From the NCBI RefSeq assembly GCF_002575655.3, contig NC_053037.3, positions 444,757,793 through 444,821,792 on the forward strand: a stretch of 64,000 nucleotides of DNA. The letters are read 5' to 3'. The notes under the pieces are model-generated. The model was given only the letters and a program-made list of their open reading frames with translations, had not been told where the DNA came from and ran no database searches. This document shows, piece by piece, positions 47,901 to 59,350 of the stretch. The DNA comes from Aegilops tauschii subsp. strangulata (taxonomy: Eukaryota > Streptophyta > Magnoliopsida > Poales > Poaceae). The translations under genes were made by a program, and so were the position numbers. The first letter of the stretch is position 1, and every line of letters begins with the position of its first letter.

Positions 47901-48034
47901 GTGAACACTTGGGTGAAGGCCAAGGATGCCCAAGTGTTTAAGTCCAAATGAAAAGATTCAGAAACTCCAAGTTTCAAAAACTTTCAAATGAAATTTCAAG
48001 CAAATAAGAAAGGGCAAAAAACCAGGCTCTCACA
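44980..48034 (-). repeat. 5' LTR of the Tekay element, with a 676-bp deletion
   Basis: 3055 bp. The deletion junction is tacc at 45943-45946, where the other LTR has tacc at both 36515 and 37191. TATA box on the minus strand at 46955-46965. Minus-strand end (plus left end) reads tctggcacc instead of tgtggcacc, a small terminal change. Confidence 0.92.
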
Positions 48035-48039
48035 TTTCC

Positions 48040-48710
48040 TCTGCGAAGGGACTATCTATTTACTTTTATGTTTGTGTCATCACCTTTTAGAATATGCGCC
48101 AGAACCTGAGAGCACTGCTGTCGTGCTGATGCATTGTGTGTAGCTAATGTTGAGTGCATCATGGCTGGATCTTTTCTACCATGAATTACAATGTCTCGTA
48201 GTTGCTTGGACTTTGGAGGTGCTCTGCATTTATGTTTTGTGGTCTCAGAAAGGGCTAGCGAGATACCACTATTGTCATACTATATCATGGTTGTTTTGAT
48301 CATGTGTTGCTATTTGAGATATCTTTTTATAGCTCGCTAGCTGATTATGTCATTGATATGAGTTAATATTTTTTTTAAGAGTTATTGTCGATATGGTGAA
48401 GTGGTGAAGTCCTCCCCACTTCTGCCAAGAGGTCCTGGGTTCGAACCAGCCTCTCTGCATTGCACTTTGCAGGGGTAAGACTAGGTTCCTATAATCCCTC
48501 CCCAGACCCCACCTTGTGTGGGAGCTTCTATGCACTAGGTCTGTCCTTTATTGTTGATATGGTTAGTTATAATATTGGCTGAAAACCTGGGTGTTGTTTA
48601 AGATTATTTATGCAAACAAGAGCAAAAGAGTTCGAAAAAGTTTTTCTTTTTCACTTTCAGTTTATCAACTGAATTGCTTGAGGACAAGCAAATGTTAAGC
48701 TTGGGGGAGT
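48040..48710 (+). other. 3' interior of the Sabrina-type element, second part, with purine tract
   Basis: Continues the interior left at 35545. No coding sequence. It carries a SINE at 48397-48547. The end reads gaggacaagcaaatgttaag, then cttgggggagt directly before the LTR, the polypurine tract for plus-strand synthesis. Confidence 0.75.
48397..48547 (+). mobile_element. SINE (Au-like) in the Sabrina-type interior
   Basis: 151 bp with 15-bp direct repeats around it: ttattgtcgatatgg (48382-48396) and ttattgttgatatgg (48548-48562), one mismatch. Box B of the internal RNA polymerase III promoter, ggttcgaacc, is at 48438-48447. A box A match overlaps the 5' repeat (48394-48404). The 3' part (cccagaccccaccttgtgtg, then gcactaggtctgtcctt) resembles the Au SINE tail. 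No protein. Confidence 0.8.
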
Positions 48711-49576
48711 TGATACGTCTCCAACATATCTACTTTTTCCTAACACTTCCTTTTATTTTGGACTCTAATTTGCATGATTTGAATGGAACTAACTCCGGAC
48801 TGATGCTGTTTTCAGCAGAATTACCATGGTGTTGTTTTGGTGCAGAAATAAAAGTTCTCGGAATAGAACGAAACTTTGCGAGGAATTTTTACCCAATAAA
48901 AGAGAATTTTTGGAGCCAAGAGCCACCTGAGGGGGCACCTGGGTGGGAAGAACCCACCAGGGCGTGCCTGCCCCCCCCCCCCCCCCCATGCGCACCCAGG
49001 TGGGTTGTCCCCACTTGGTGGCCCCGCAGACCCTAAAACCGACGCTATAAAATCCTATTTTTCCAGAAAAAACCAGCAAGAAAGAATTATCGCGTTACAC
49101 GAGACGGAGCCGCCGTCACCTCCTATTCTTCATCGGGAGGCCAGATCTGGAGTCCGTTTGGGGCTCCGGAGAGGGGGATCTTCGTTCTTCATCATCACCA
49201 ACCCTTCTCCATCGCCAATTCCATGATGCTCCCCACCGGGAGTGAGTAATTCCTTCGTAGGCTCGCTGGTCGGTGAGGAGTTGGATGAGATTCATCATGT
49301 AATCGAGTTAGTTAGTTAGGGCTTGATCCCAAGTATCCACTATGTTCTGAGATTGATTTTGCTATGACTTTGCCATGCTTAATGCTTGTCACTTTGGGCC
49401 TGGGTGCCATGATTTCAGATCTGAACCATTTATGTTATCACCATTATATCCATGTTCTAGATCCGATCTTGCAAGTTAGAGTCACCTACTACGTGTTATG
49501 ATCCGGCAACCCCGGAGTGACAATAGTCGGGACCACTCCCGGTGATGACCGTAGTTTGAGGAGTTTGTGTATTCAC
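48711..49576 (+). repeat. 3' LTR of the Sabrina-type element, first part
   Basis: Starts TGATACGTCTCCAACATATC after the purine tract. TATA box at 49045-49052. A run of 17 C lies at 48971-48987 in the hairpin region. The LTR is interrupted at 49576 by the pol-less Tat element (TTCAC duplication) and resumes at 58797. Confidence 0.92.
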
Positions 49577-50055
49577 TGAGGGAGTCCTGGACTAAGGGGT
49601 CCTCGGCCGTCCGACCTGTTAGTCATGGGCCGGACTGATGGGCTGTGAAGACATGAAGACCAAAGACTCTACCCGTGTCTGGATGGGACTCTCCTTGGCA
49701 TGGAAGGCAAGCTTGGAGAGCAAATATGTAGATTTCTTTCTCTGTAACTGACCTTGTGTAACCCTAGATCCTCCCGGTGTCTATATAAACCGGAGGACTT
49801 AGTCCGGAGGAGGGAGACTCATTACCATAGTCATACAGGCTAGACTTTTAGGGTTCAGCCATTACGATCTCGTGGTAGATCAACTCTTGTAATACTCATA
49901 TTCATCAAGATCAATCAAGCAGGAAGTAGGGTATTACCTCCATAGAGAGGGCCCGAACCTGGGTAAACATTGTGTCCCCGGTCTCCTGTTACCATCATCC
50001 TTAGACGCACAGTTCGGGACCCCCTACCCGAGATCCGCCGGTTTTGACACCGACA
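49577..50055 (+). repeat. 5' LTR of the Fatima-like element
   Basis: 479 bp, TGAGGGAGTCCTGGACTAAG...TTTTGACACCGACA. TATA box tatataa at 49782-49788. It is followed by ttgggtctttcattgagag, the likely primer-site region, whose tRNA I cannot assign. Confidence 0.95.
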
Positions 50056-50081
50056 TTGGGTCTTTCATTGAGAGTTCCACT

Positions 50082-52690
50082 GTGCCGTCCCCAAAAGGTT
50101 TGATGGCCCCTTTCATCGTCCATGATGATGCTGTCCAAGGAGAAACCTTCCTCCCCGGACAGATCTTCGTGTTCGGCGGTTTCGCACTACCGGCCAACTC
50201 GCTTGGCCAGCTGGAGCAGATCGACAGCTACGCCCCTGGCCATCAGGTCAGATTCGGGAGCTTGAACTACGTCGCGGACATCCGCGGAGACTTGATCTTC
50301 GACGGATTCGGGACCGCGGCAGTCGCTCCACATCGCCACGATGAACATGACTTAAATCTGTCATCGGACTACACTCAGGAAATTGCACCTGTAACCGCTC
50401 TGTCCTTAGATCCGGAGCAGATCACGCCATCCAAGGACGGGAAGTTCAACCCCGCCACGGAGGCCGCAGACTCTGCGGTGTTGGAGCCGCACACAGACCT
50501 GGCCTCGGGTGAGGCCTATGTCATCGGAATCTCGGACTCGTTTCCGGCTATAAGTTCCAAGCCATGTGCGTCCACATACCCGATCGCCGAATTCAGCGCC
50601 ACGGACATCTTCCAGCACTCACCTTTAGGCGATGTGCTAAACTCGTTAAAGAATCTATCTCTAGCGGAGGACGGTCAGCCAAATTATATCGGGTTTGAGC
50701 TGGAGGCGGATGATGGAGAATTTCGTTTTCCACCCACCGCCCACTTCATAGCCATTGTCGAAGACCTAACCGACACGCTCGATTACGACTCTGAAGACAT
50801 CGACGGTATGGACGACGATGCCGGAGACTAGGAGGCCCAAAACCCGCCGTTCACTCGACGATGGACGGCCACTTCCTCATAAGACGTATACATGGTAGAT
50901 GCGCCAAAGAATAATAGCGGCGATGACAAGGAAAACCCTGTGAAGGAGGACCCTCCTAAGACACAACCAAAGCACAGGCGTCAGCGGCGCCGCTCTAAAT
51001 CACGCCGCAGCAGAGACAGCAACATCAGCACAGGAGACGACAACACTCCGGATGGTGCCGAAGACACAGAAGAACCCGACGAGCAAACTGCCGAACAAGA
51101 CAATCGGGAAGATGGGCAAGTCAGCCCTGACGACCAGGCCATAGAAGAAGACTCGGAGGATGGTAGTTATCATCCGCTCTCCGAGGAGGAGGTGAGCCTC
51201 GGCAACGAAGACATCATCGTGCCTAAGTAACCTCTCGAGCAGGAGCGCTTTAAGCTTCAGCTAATAGCCACTGCGAGGAGCCTGAAAAAGAAGCAGCAGC
51301 AGCTTCAAGCTGATCAAGACCTGCTCAATGACAGATGGACCGATGTCCTGGCAGCCGAGGAATACGGCCTTAAACACCCAGCCAAAAGTTACCCGAAGCG
51401 CAAATTACTACCTCAGTTCGAAGACAGGGCGCCAGAGCCCGCACCAGCATCACGCAATGCAGTTGACCGGCCACCGCGCGGACGGGATAAAACGGCAACT
51501 CGAGCCGAAAACCAGACTATCCCACCTCACCATAAAGGCAGGGATAAGACAGCTCGGGGCTATGCATATGACCTTCGTCAAGACCTGGACAGTAGAGCAG
51601 GACATACAAGATCGATCTACGGATCGCGAGGACGTGCCTTGACACGTGAGGATGGCTATCTATTCGGACGTGACAAACCTAGTCACGCTCGGGCCGAAAA
51701 CCGCAGACGGACTCCATCGGAGCTACGTTGCAATGCGGCCCGATATAGAGGCGCCGTACACCCTCTTTGCTTCACTGACAAAGTAATGGATCATGAATGC
51801 CCAGAAGGGTTCAAACCCGTAAGCATCGAATCATACGATGGAACAACTGATCCCGCGGTATGGATCGAGGATTTTATTCTCCACATCCACATGGCCCGCG
51901 GGGATGATCTTCATGCCATCAAATACCTCCCACTAAAACTCAAAGGGCCAGCTCGGCACTGGCTAAACAGTCTGCCTGAAAATTCTATTGGCAGTTGGGA
52001 GGACTTGGAAGAAGCTTTCCTTGACAACTTCCAAGATACTTATGTCCGGCCACCAGACGCCGATGACTTAAGTCACATAGTCCAACGGCCTGGAGAGTCA
52101 GCCAGGAAATTCTGGACTAGGTTCCTAACTAAAAAGAACCAGATCGTCGACTGTCGGGATGCCGAAGCCCTAGCGGCCTTTAAGCATAGCATCCGTGACG
52201 AATGGCTAGCCCACCACCTCGGCCAGGAAAAGCCAAAATCCATGGCAGCCCTCACGGCACTCATGAGCCGCTTCTGTGCGGGAGAGGATAGTTGGCTAGC
52301 CCGTAGCAAAAATACAACAAGTGACACGGGCACCCTTGAGGCCAAAAATAGCAATGGCAAGCTCCGACACAGCAGACACAAACGCCGAAGTAATGGTGAC
52401 AACACCGAGGACACGACAGTCAATGCCGAATTCAGTGGTTCCAAGTCCGGTCAGCGGAAGAAGCTATATATAAGAAACAATCAGGGACCATCCAGCTTGG
52501 ACCGCATACTCGATTGTCCGTGCCAAATCCATGGCACCCCTGATAAACCAGCCAATCATACCAACAGAGATTGTTGAGTTTTCAAACAGGCCGGCAAATT
52601 AAATGCCGACAACAAAGAAAAGGGATCGCAAAGCAAGGACGATGACGAGGAACCCCGGCAACCGAACACAGGGGGACAAAAGAAGTTTCC
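50082..52690 (+). pseudogene. Gag of the Fatima-like element
   Basis: One main frame with stops at 50829, 51228 and 52575. The N-terminal 250 codons (from MPSPKGLMAPFIVHDD) are acidic and unlike known gag. A basic SR-rich stretch (RRQRRRSKSRRSRDS, about 50975) follows. The gag domain proper (about 51790-52290) has IESYDGTTDPAVWIEDFILH, HWLNSLPENSIGSWEDLEEA and RKFWTRFLTKKNQI. A C-terminal linker has CPCQIHGTPDKPANH in the position of the zinc-binding tail. The frame shifts just before protease at about 52690. Confidence 0.85.
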
Positions 52691-52702
52691 CCCCAGGTCA
52701 AA

Positions 52703-53425
52703 ATGGTGAACATGATATACGCTACACACATCCCCAAGAGGGAGCGCAAGCGCGCGCTCAGGGACTTCTATGCGATAGATCCAGTCGCCACAAAATTTAA
52801 TCCATGGTCGTCATGCCCGATCACTTTTGATCGACGGGATCATCCGAACAGTATCTGTCATGGCGGTTCAGCCGCATTGGTCCTTGACCCAATAATTGAC
52901 GGATTCCACTTGACGCGAGTCCTTATGGACGGCGGCAGCAGCCTGAACCTGCTCTATCAGGATACAGTGCGCAAAATGGGCATTAACCCATCACGGATCA
53001 AGCCCACAAAAACTACCTTCAAAGGAGTCATACCAGGTGTAGAGGCCTGCTGCACGGGCTCAATTACACTAGAGGCTGTCTTTGGATCTCCGGACAACTT
53101 TCGAAGCAAAGATTTAATCTTCGATATCATTCCTTTTCGCAACGGCTATCACGCACTGCTCGGACGAACTGCATTTGCTCGATTCAATGCGGTGCCTCAT
53201 TATGCTTACCTCAAGCTCAAGCCCGGGCCACGCGGTGTCATAACAGTCAATGGGAACACAAAACGTTCCCTTCGTACTGAGGAACACACCGCGGCCTTAG
53301 CAGCAGAAGTACGGAGCGGCCTTTTCAAGAAGAACCTCAATCCGGCGGCCAAGCTCCCGGACACTGTCAAGAGGGTCTGGACTATTCTACAGCACGACAG
53401 CTCGGCTCATCAAGAGCTCGATTAG
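52703..53425 (+). pseudogene. Protease of the Fatima-like element
   Basis: Open for 240 codons. Active site VLMDGGSSLNLLY at about 52920-52958, then GYHALLGRTAFARFNAVPHY (about 53143), the same architecture as the protease of the other Tat element. It ends at a TAG (53423) after SAHQELD. What follows is not reverse transcriptase, so this is the end of the sense coding region. Confidence 0.9.
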
Positions 53426-54664
53426 CAATTTGTCCTCCGTCCCAGTCCCACTGAAGTGGCGGCATTTGTACCGCGCATACATAACTACGCACTCAAAATT
53501 CCATGGGCGTAGACGGAGGCATAACTCGCTTGTGATCTGCAATACGGCTTGACCGCTCCCGGACACATATACTTTCATTGTTTCCTTTTCCCCTTTTCAG
53601 GTTTCTTTTCCACATACCTTCGCTGATGGCTAGATCACCGGTCCTCTCGAAGGACAAATACACCAAGATGGCAAGAAGCACAAGCGTATCGGGGAATTTA
53701 AAGGTGGTTTCGTTAACAATCACTCTACCTGTTTTTCAGGACCCACATGCAGCTCTTCCTTGGTTTTTGGCATGTTAAATAACATGTTGCTTAACGCACT
53801 ATTTGTATCAATGCGCTTTGACGTATTAATATAATTGCAATGAAAACAGTTCGCGGCCCAAATTCTGCGGCCCTAGCTCATTACCTTTGCTCCTTTTCTG
53901 TTTTCCTTTATTCTTTGTTAATAAACCTTATCAGATAGCACCCGTACACTCTGGTACATTTCACATTTGCCAAGGGCTTTAAAGCGCCCCGCAATACGAC
54001 AACAAAGTCCGAACACTTTTTACAGTATAGTTTGGCACCCCGAATTTAGCATTATATGCATTGGCTCTGAATCATGTCTTTGGTTAATAGTTGGGTTGCC
54101 CGGCTCCTGTGCTTACTACCTTACATTCCGCTATATCGGCTAGGGTAGTAAAGGGAGAACTGCTGCGATTGTGCCCTGGTTCATCCGGATGAGCACCTCA
54201 GTAGAGAAAGCCGAAAAGTGACTGTCATGATGCGGCGAGAGCCGGTCAGCTCTTCCGGGGATTCAAATTGCTAGAGGTTTTTTCTGCATTACGCGATGAA
54301 TCGGTTTTTATCCGATCAGGTGTTTACAGAATCCCCCAGTTCGGACTTCCGAATACCAGGGGCTGCGCCTAAAAATTTATTATCGAACTCCTATGGCTAA
54401 GTGAGGGTGATAAAGCATTATAGTCCGATTGCCTTGTTCGTTGCGCTAAACACCTCCTTCAACGACCAAATAATTGGATCAAGAGTGTTTAGATTCCATC
54501 CCGAACACCCCTGTATTTCCTACGTGGGGGCTAAAGCCGACGACTGACCAACTCTCAGATTTAATAAAAACGGCCCCACAGGAGGTAAAAATCTAACACA
54601 AAGCATTATATTACCTAAACTGTCTTTGTTTCATAATACAGGGCGAGACAAAATATGAATGTAT
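53426..54664 (+). other. Spacer between protease and antisense gene
   Basis: No domain of pol is left here. Short AT-rich stretches, a ttttcaggtttcttttcc segment and scattered ccgaat/ttcgga text. No tandem array comparable to that of the 13.2 kb Tat element. Confidence 0.7.
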
Positions 54665-57600
54665 TCATTCAAAGATCACGTCTTTCGCACACTGCTCTGC
54701 AACAATGCGGGACCCCTCCAGGACATCTCCAAAATATCGCTCGGGTGTGCGGTGCTCCTTGCCCTCAGGCGGCCCCTCGGTCGCTAGCTTGACGGCGTCC
54801 ATCTTCGCCCACCACACCTTGACATAGGCGAAGGCCAGGCGCGCGCCCTCGATGCGGACCGACCGCTTGACGATGTCCAGCCGCGGACAGGCATTCACCA
54901 ACCGCTTCACGAGGCCGAAGTAGCCGCTGGGTATAGCCTCAGCAGGCCACAGCCGGATTATCAAATCCTTCATGGCCAGTTCAGCCAACCTATGTAGCTC
55001 GACCAGCTGTTTTAGCTAATCGGTGAAGGGCACTAGATGTTCTGGCGCAAGGTATTGCGACCAGAACAGCTTCCCCGTCGAGCTCCATTCTTCGGCCCTG
55101 AAGAACTCCACAGCGTCTGACACGCTGCACGGCAAGTCCACAAACGCCCCTGGGGAACTCCGAATTCGGGTTAGTAAGAAAAACTTCTTATTCACATACT
55201 TGCTTTGCATACTAAACGCCTTACCCGCCGCGATCTTCTTGGCCTCCTGGATCTCCTTGAGGGCGCCCTAGGCTTCAACCCGGGCCCCCTCCGCACTCTG
55301 GCGAGCCTTGGCGAGTTCAGTCTCTCGAGCCAAAACATCACCCTCCAAGGCATCGCACTTTTTCACCGCGTCCTGGAGCTCTTGCTGGACCTCATTGAGC
55401 CTGGCCTTGAGCTTTTTGCGGGCGGCTTGCTCCTTGGCAGCTTTCTCCTCAGCTTCAGCCATGGCCTTTTTTAGGGCCTCGACCTTAGTCGTCGCTCCTA
55501 CATAAATCATGGCATCACAGTCAATACACAGCATTTATTCTTTCTGAATATATAGCAAGTCATTGCATACCTTGTTGCTCTTCCAGCTGCTTCCTCGCTT
55601 GGCCGAGCTCTCCCTCGGCCCGCTCTAGCTTCTGCTTTAGTCCGGAGACTTCGGCAGCATGTGAGGTCGCGGCCAACAACGACGCCTGCTTATAAGACAC
55701 ATTTAGTTAGTTCCCTGCGAAAATTAATTGATCCTTTGTCCGGCTTTTCTTTCCGAACACCGGACAGTGTCTCGGGGGCTACTGTCTATATTGGGATTTT
55801 TCTCTTGCGTCGCTTACCTCAAAACCTGTCAGCAGGCCAGCTGCAGGCTTCGGTCAGTCCGCTTTTGACGGACTGAACCTTCTCAATCATCGTACCCATA
55901 AGGATACGGTGTTCATCCACAATGGAAGCGCCTCGTAGCGCTTCCAGCAGATTGTCCGGTCCCTCTGGTTGGACAAAGGTCACCAGCGGGATGGGTGCGC
56001 CTCCTTCTTTCAAGGGAGGCTACTTGCCAGATTCCAGAGCCTTGTGGGTCTCCGGAACCGTATTCGGTTGGGGCCGAATTGAACCTGGCCCCCATCATCA
56101 GTCCCCATGGGGATCTGTTCCCCCATGTGTTCGGTGGCCGAGGTCTCGACCTCTGGCGCCGCCCTGACGACCTCCGGAACCTCTCCCCGGCTAGGAAGGG
56201 TCCTTCGGGACGACACCTCGATGTCGCCCCTGGCTGGGGGAGAGTGAGCGGCCGGCGGTGACTCGCTGGCCATCGCCTTTAAATCCAGCGAACCTCCCGA
56301 CGAGGTTCGCAGGGAGCTGTTGTGGGCCAGACTGCAATAGCATAACTAACCATGTTAATACAATAAGGAGGAAAGGCCGGATACACGGGCGAGCACGAGT
56401 CTGTCAGGACTTACGACGCAGCCAGGGTCTTGCTCCGCGAGGATCGCTCCGGACTGCTGTCGACGTCCCACGCGGTTTTATCCGCGAGGTAGCCTTTCCC
56501 CTTCTTGGGCGCCTCCACCTCCAGATTTGTGGAGGCCGCCCTCTTCTTCTTCCCTCCATCAGGGGGAGGGTTGCTTTCCTCCTCCTCCTCGTCGTCATCT
56601 TCGGTGGCAGAGGAGTGAGTCTTGTCTTCGGACATCACGTCCGAAGTGCCTTTGCGGCGGAGGCCACCCCGGCCCCCCTTGGCCTTCTTCTTGGCCTTCT
56701 TCTCTGGCGGCTGATAGGGCGCCGGGACCAGCATCCTCACCAGGAGTGGGATGACTGGCTCTTCGGGCAGCGGGGCAGAACTGTAAATTCGCTCCACTTT
56801 CTCCGTCCATTCCTAAAATGATAAATTAGCAAAGTTCAGTTACCCTCCTTGGACAAACAGGTAGAGGGCACGCCTTGAGATGTGGAGGACTTACCGTACT
56901 GGCGGGGTGGGCAAGATTGTGTCCATGATCTGAGTCAATGGCCGGCGGCTTCTCATCACCTTTGAAGAGCAGCTTCTAAGCGTCTTCGTGAGTGGTGCCG
57001 AAGAGCCAAACCAAGGTCTGGTGCTTCTCCGGATCGAATTCCCATAAAGGGGAAGTTCGGCGTTGGCAAGGGAGGATCTGGCAAACTAGCATAACCTGGA
57101 TCACGTCGACGAGCTTGATGTTCTTGTTCACCATGCTTTGAACGTGCGTCTGCAGCGCCATCAGCTCATCCGACGAAGACCAATTTGGGCCTTTCTCCAT
57201 CCAGGAGGTCAGCCGCATTGGAGCCCCGGACTTAAATTCGGGAGCGGCGGCCCAAGTGGCACCGCGTGGCTCTATGATATAAAACCATAGCTTCTGCCAC
57301 TCTTTGACAGTCTCCATGAACGTGCCTTGGGGCCATGTGACGTTGGGCATCTTGCTCACCATGGCTCCCCCGCACTCCGCGTGTTTGCCATCCACCACCT
57401 TTGGCTTCACGTTGAAGATTTTGAGCCATAGTCCGAAGTGGGGCTGGATGCGGAGAAAGGCCTCACACACGACAATGAATGCCGAGATGTTGAGGAAGGA
57501 GTTCGGGGCTAGATCATGGAAATCTAGCCCGTAATAAAACATCAGCCCACGGACGAAAGGGTGGAGTGGAAACCCTAGCCCGCGGACGAAATGAGGGAGG

Positions 57601-57764
57601 AAAACCACCCTCTCGTTGGGCTTCGGTGTGGGGACGACTTGTCCCTTGGCCGGAAGACGGTGGGCGATCTCCTTCGCCAGATACCCGGCCTCCCAAAGCT
57701 CGGCGACGTCCTTCGCCGTGACTGAAGAGGCCATCCACTTGCCTTGACCTCCGGACCCGGACAT
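54665..57764 (-). pseudogene. Antisense split gene (aORF) of the Fatima-like element, 6 exons
   Basis: Exons predicted from GT-AG sites: 57764-56895, 56812-56415, 56331-55818, 55685-55571, 55497-55225 and 55149-54665, total 2655 nt, divisible by three. Exon 1 (MSGSGGQGKWMASSVTAKD) has the same domain as the other Tat antisense gene (LHPFVRGLMFYYGLDFHDLA...CEAFLRIQPH). Exon 2 has a Lys-rich and an acidic stretch (KKAKKKAKGG, TEDDDEEEEESN). Exons 4 and 5 are coiled coil. Exon 6 has LWPAEAIPSGYFGLVKRLVN. Exons 4 (115 nt) and 6 (485 nt) equal exons 5 and 7 of the other gene. Lesions: TAG at 56978, 55270 and 55018. The middle of exon 3 (about 56013-55845) reads best in another frame, which implies two compensating indels. 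Function unknown. Confidence 0.78.
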
Positions 57765-57879
57765 GGTCGAGAGCTTGCTCGGAAGGGAAAAGAAGATGGG
57801 AACTTGGGCGCTGGAGCTCTAGAATGGAAGGACAGAGAGGAAGAGAAGGCGTGGGTGAAGAAAGGGAATCCTTATCTCC

Positions 57880-57888
57880 TTATAAAAG
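57880..57888 (-). promoter_or_regulatory. TATA-like box of the antisense gene
   Basis: Minus-strand cttttataagg region, about 120 bases upstream of the antisense ATG at 57764, the same distance as in the other Tat element. Confidence 0.5.
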
Positions 57889-58312
57889 TAGTGAATATCG
57901 AACGCCTCCCCACTCGCCTTAAAACTCGCCTGTTCCCAAGGGCTGTGTAAATGGCACGGTTGGGTTACCCACGCCCGTATTGATGAGAATCCCGCAAGGG
58001 GACACGATCTCTGCTTCGACAAGACGTGCCAATGACAACCGTGTCTCGAAACGTGGAGCGGCAGATGAAAAACGGTTTGAAATTATGACCGGGCGGACGT
58101 GATGTCATCTCACAAAAAGTTGTCAGCGGATGGGACTCGTGAAATATTATACTCTCTACGGCTGTGTGTGTGGTACTTGTGTTGCAGATCCGCACACGTT
58201 CGTTGCGTCCGAAGACTATCTTGGAGTACTTGGGAAGGAGAACCCGCCTTGCAATGCCGAAGACAATCTGTGCGCCGGACACCTTGTCATTGAAGCCTGG
58301 TTCAGGGGCTAC
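57889..58312 (+). other. Region between the antisense promoter and the 3' LTR
   Basis: No coding sequence seen. It ends in gcctggttcaggggctac immediately before the LTR, the likely purine-rich primer for plus-strand synthesis. Confidence 0.6.
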
Positions 58313-58791
58313 TGAGGGAGTCCTGGACTAAGGGGTCCTCGGGCGTCCGACCTGTTAGTCATGGGCCAGACTGATGGGCTGTGAAGACATGAAGATCGAA
58401 GACTCTACCCGTGTCCGGATGGGACTCTCCTTGGCGTGGAAGGCAAGCTTGGCGAGCAAATATGTAGATTCCTTTCTCTGTGACCGACCTTGTGTAACCC
58501 TAGATCCTCCCGGTGTCTATATAAACCTGAGGACTTAGTCCGGAGCAGGGAGACTCATTACCATAGTCATACAGGCTAGACTTTTAGGGTTCAGCCATTA
58601 CAATCTCGTGGTAGATCAACTCTTGTAATACTCATATTCATCAAGATCAATCAAGCAGGAAGTAGGGTATTACCTCCGTATAGAGGGCCCGAACCTAGGT
58701 AAACATTGTGTCCCCCGTCTCCTGTTACCATCATCCTTAGACGCACAGTTCGGGACCCCCTACCCGAGATCCGCCGGTTTTGACACCGACA
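58313..58791 (+). repeat. 3' LTR of the Fatima-like element
   Basis: 479 bp, same termini as the 5' copy. TATA box at 58518-58524. Followed by the TTCAC duplication. Confidence 0.95.
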
Positions 58792-58796
58792 TTCAC

Positions 58797-59350
58797 CGTG
58801 TGTTAATGCTTTGTTCCGGTTCTGTATTAAAAGGAGGCCTTAATATCCCTTAGTTTCCAATTGGACCCCGCTGCCACAGGAGGGTAGGACAAAAGATGTC
58901 ATGCAAGTTCTTTCCATAAGCATGTATGACTATTTATGGAATACATGCCAACATTATATTTATGAACTGGAGCTAGTGTCGTATCGCCCTAGGTTATGAT
59001 TGTCACATTATGAATACCATCCAACAAATTACCAATCCAATGCCTACGACTTTGTCTCATCTTGTTTCTGCTAAGTTACTACTTCTATCGTTACTGTTGC
59101 ACTTGCTACAAAATCACTTCTATCACTGTTACCGCTACTATTGCTGCTGCTACTATTATCAAAACTATCATATTACTGTGCTACAGATCACTTTGATGCA
59201 GATAATTAATCTGTAGGTATGGTTGAATTGACAACTCAGCTGCTAATACTTGCAAATATTCTTTGGCTCCCCTTGTGTCGAATCTATAAATTTGGGTTAA
59301 ATACTCTACCCTCGAAAACTGTTGCGATCCCCTATACTTGTGGGTTATCA
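58797..59350 (+). repeat. 3' LTR of the Sabrina-type element, second part
   Basis: Resumes with cgtgtgttaatgctttgttc, aligns with 28836-29388 of the 5' LTR and ends TGTGGGTTATCA at 59350. The CTAGT duplication follows. Confidence 0.92.

Larger units (their letters stand above)
35551..48034 (-). mobile_element. Tekay-lineage chromovirus with very long LTRs
   Basis: 12,484 bp flanked by TTTCC (35546-35550 and 48035-48039). Minus orientation: 5' LTR 44980-48034, tRNA-iMet primer site, a leader reading frame, gag, protease, reverse transcriptase, RNase H, integrase with chromodomain, purine tract, 3' LTR 35551-39271. The LTRs (3.1 and 3.7 kb) and the chromodomain fit the Tekay/Del lineage. The LTR copies are very similar (10 differences in 213 codons of one conserved stretch), so this is probably the youngest insertion in the composite. 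Only three or four lesions break its frames. Confidence 0.93.
49577..58791 (+). mobile_element. Fatima-like, pol-less Tat-lineage element with antisense gene
   Basis: 9215 bp between TTCAC duplications (49572-49576 and 58792-58796). Both LTRs are 479 bp and differ at about 17 sites by eye (3.5 percent). The interior has a long gag, a protease and then no reverse transcriptase, RNase H or integrase. Instead there is a 1.2 kb spacer and a convergent antisense gene related to that of the element at 13032-26186. It would depend on an autonomous relative for copying. Confidence 0.95.
28169..59350 (+). mobile_element. Sabrina-type (Athila-lineage) element with nested insertions
   Basis: TGATACGTCTC... 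at 28169 to ...GTGGGTTATCA at 59350, flanked by CTAGT on both sides (28164-28168 and 59351-59355). Stripped of its inserts (35551-48034, SINE 48397-48547, 49577-58791) it is about 9.3 kb. It has gag, an Athila-type protease and a second reading frame of unknown function, but no reverse transcriptase or integrase, so it is non-autonomous. Primer site and purine tract are in plus orientation. Its LTRs are the most diverged pair in the composite, about 6-8 percent by eye, which fits its role as host of the other insertions. Confidence 0.92.

Noticed and set aside
48394..48447. tRNA gene suggested by box A and box B
   Set aside because: No cloverleaf stems, and it lies within a unit with target duplications; it is a SINE.
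53578..53778. 66-codon frame after the Fatima-like protease as remnant pol
   Set aside because: It shows no reverse transcriptase, RNase H or integrase motif and is AT-rich spacer.
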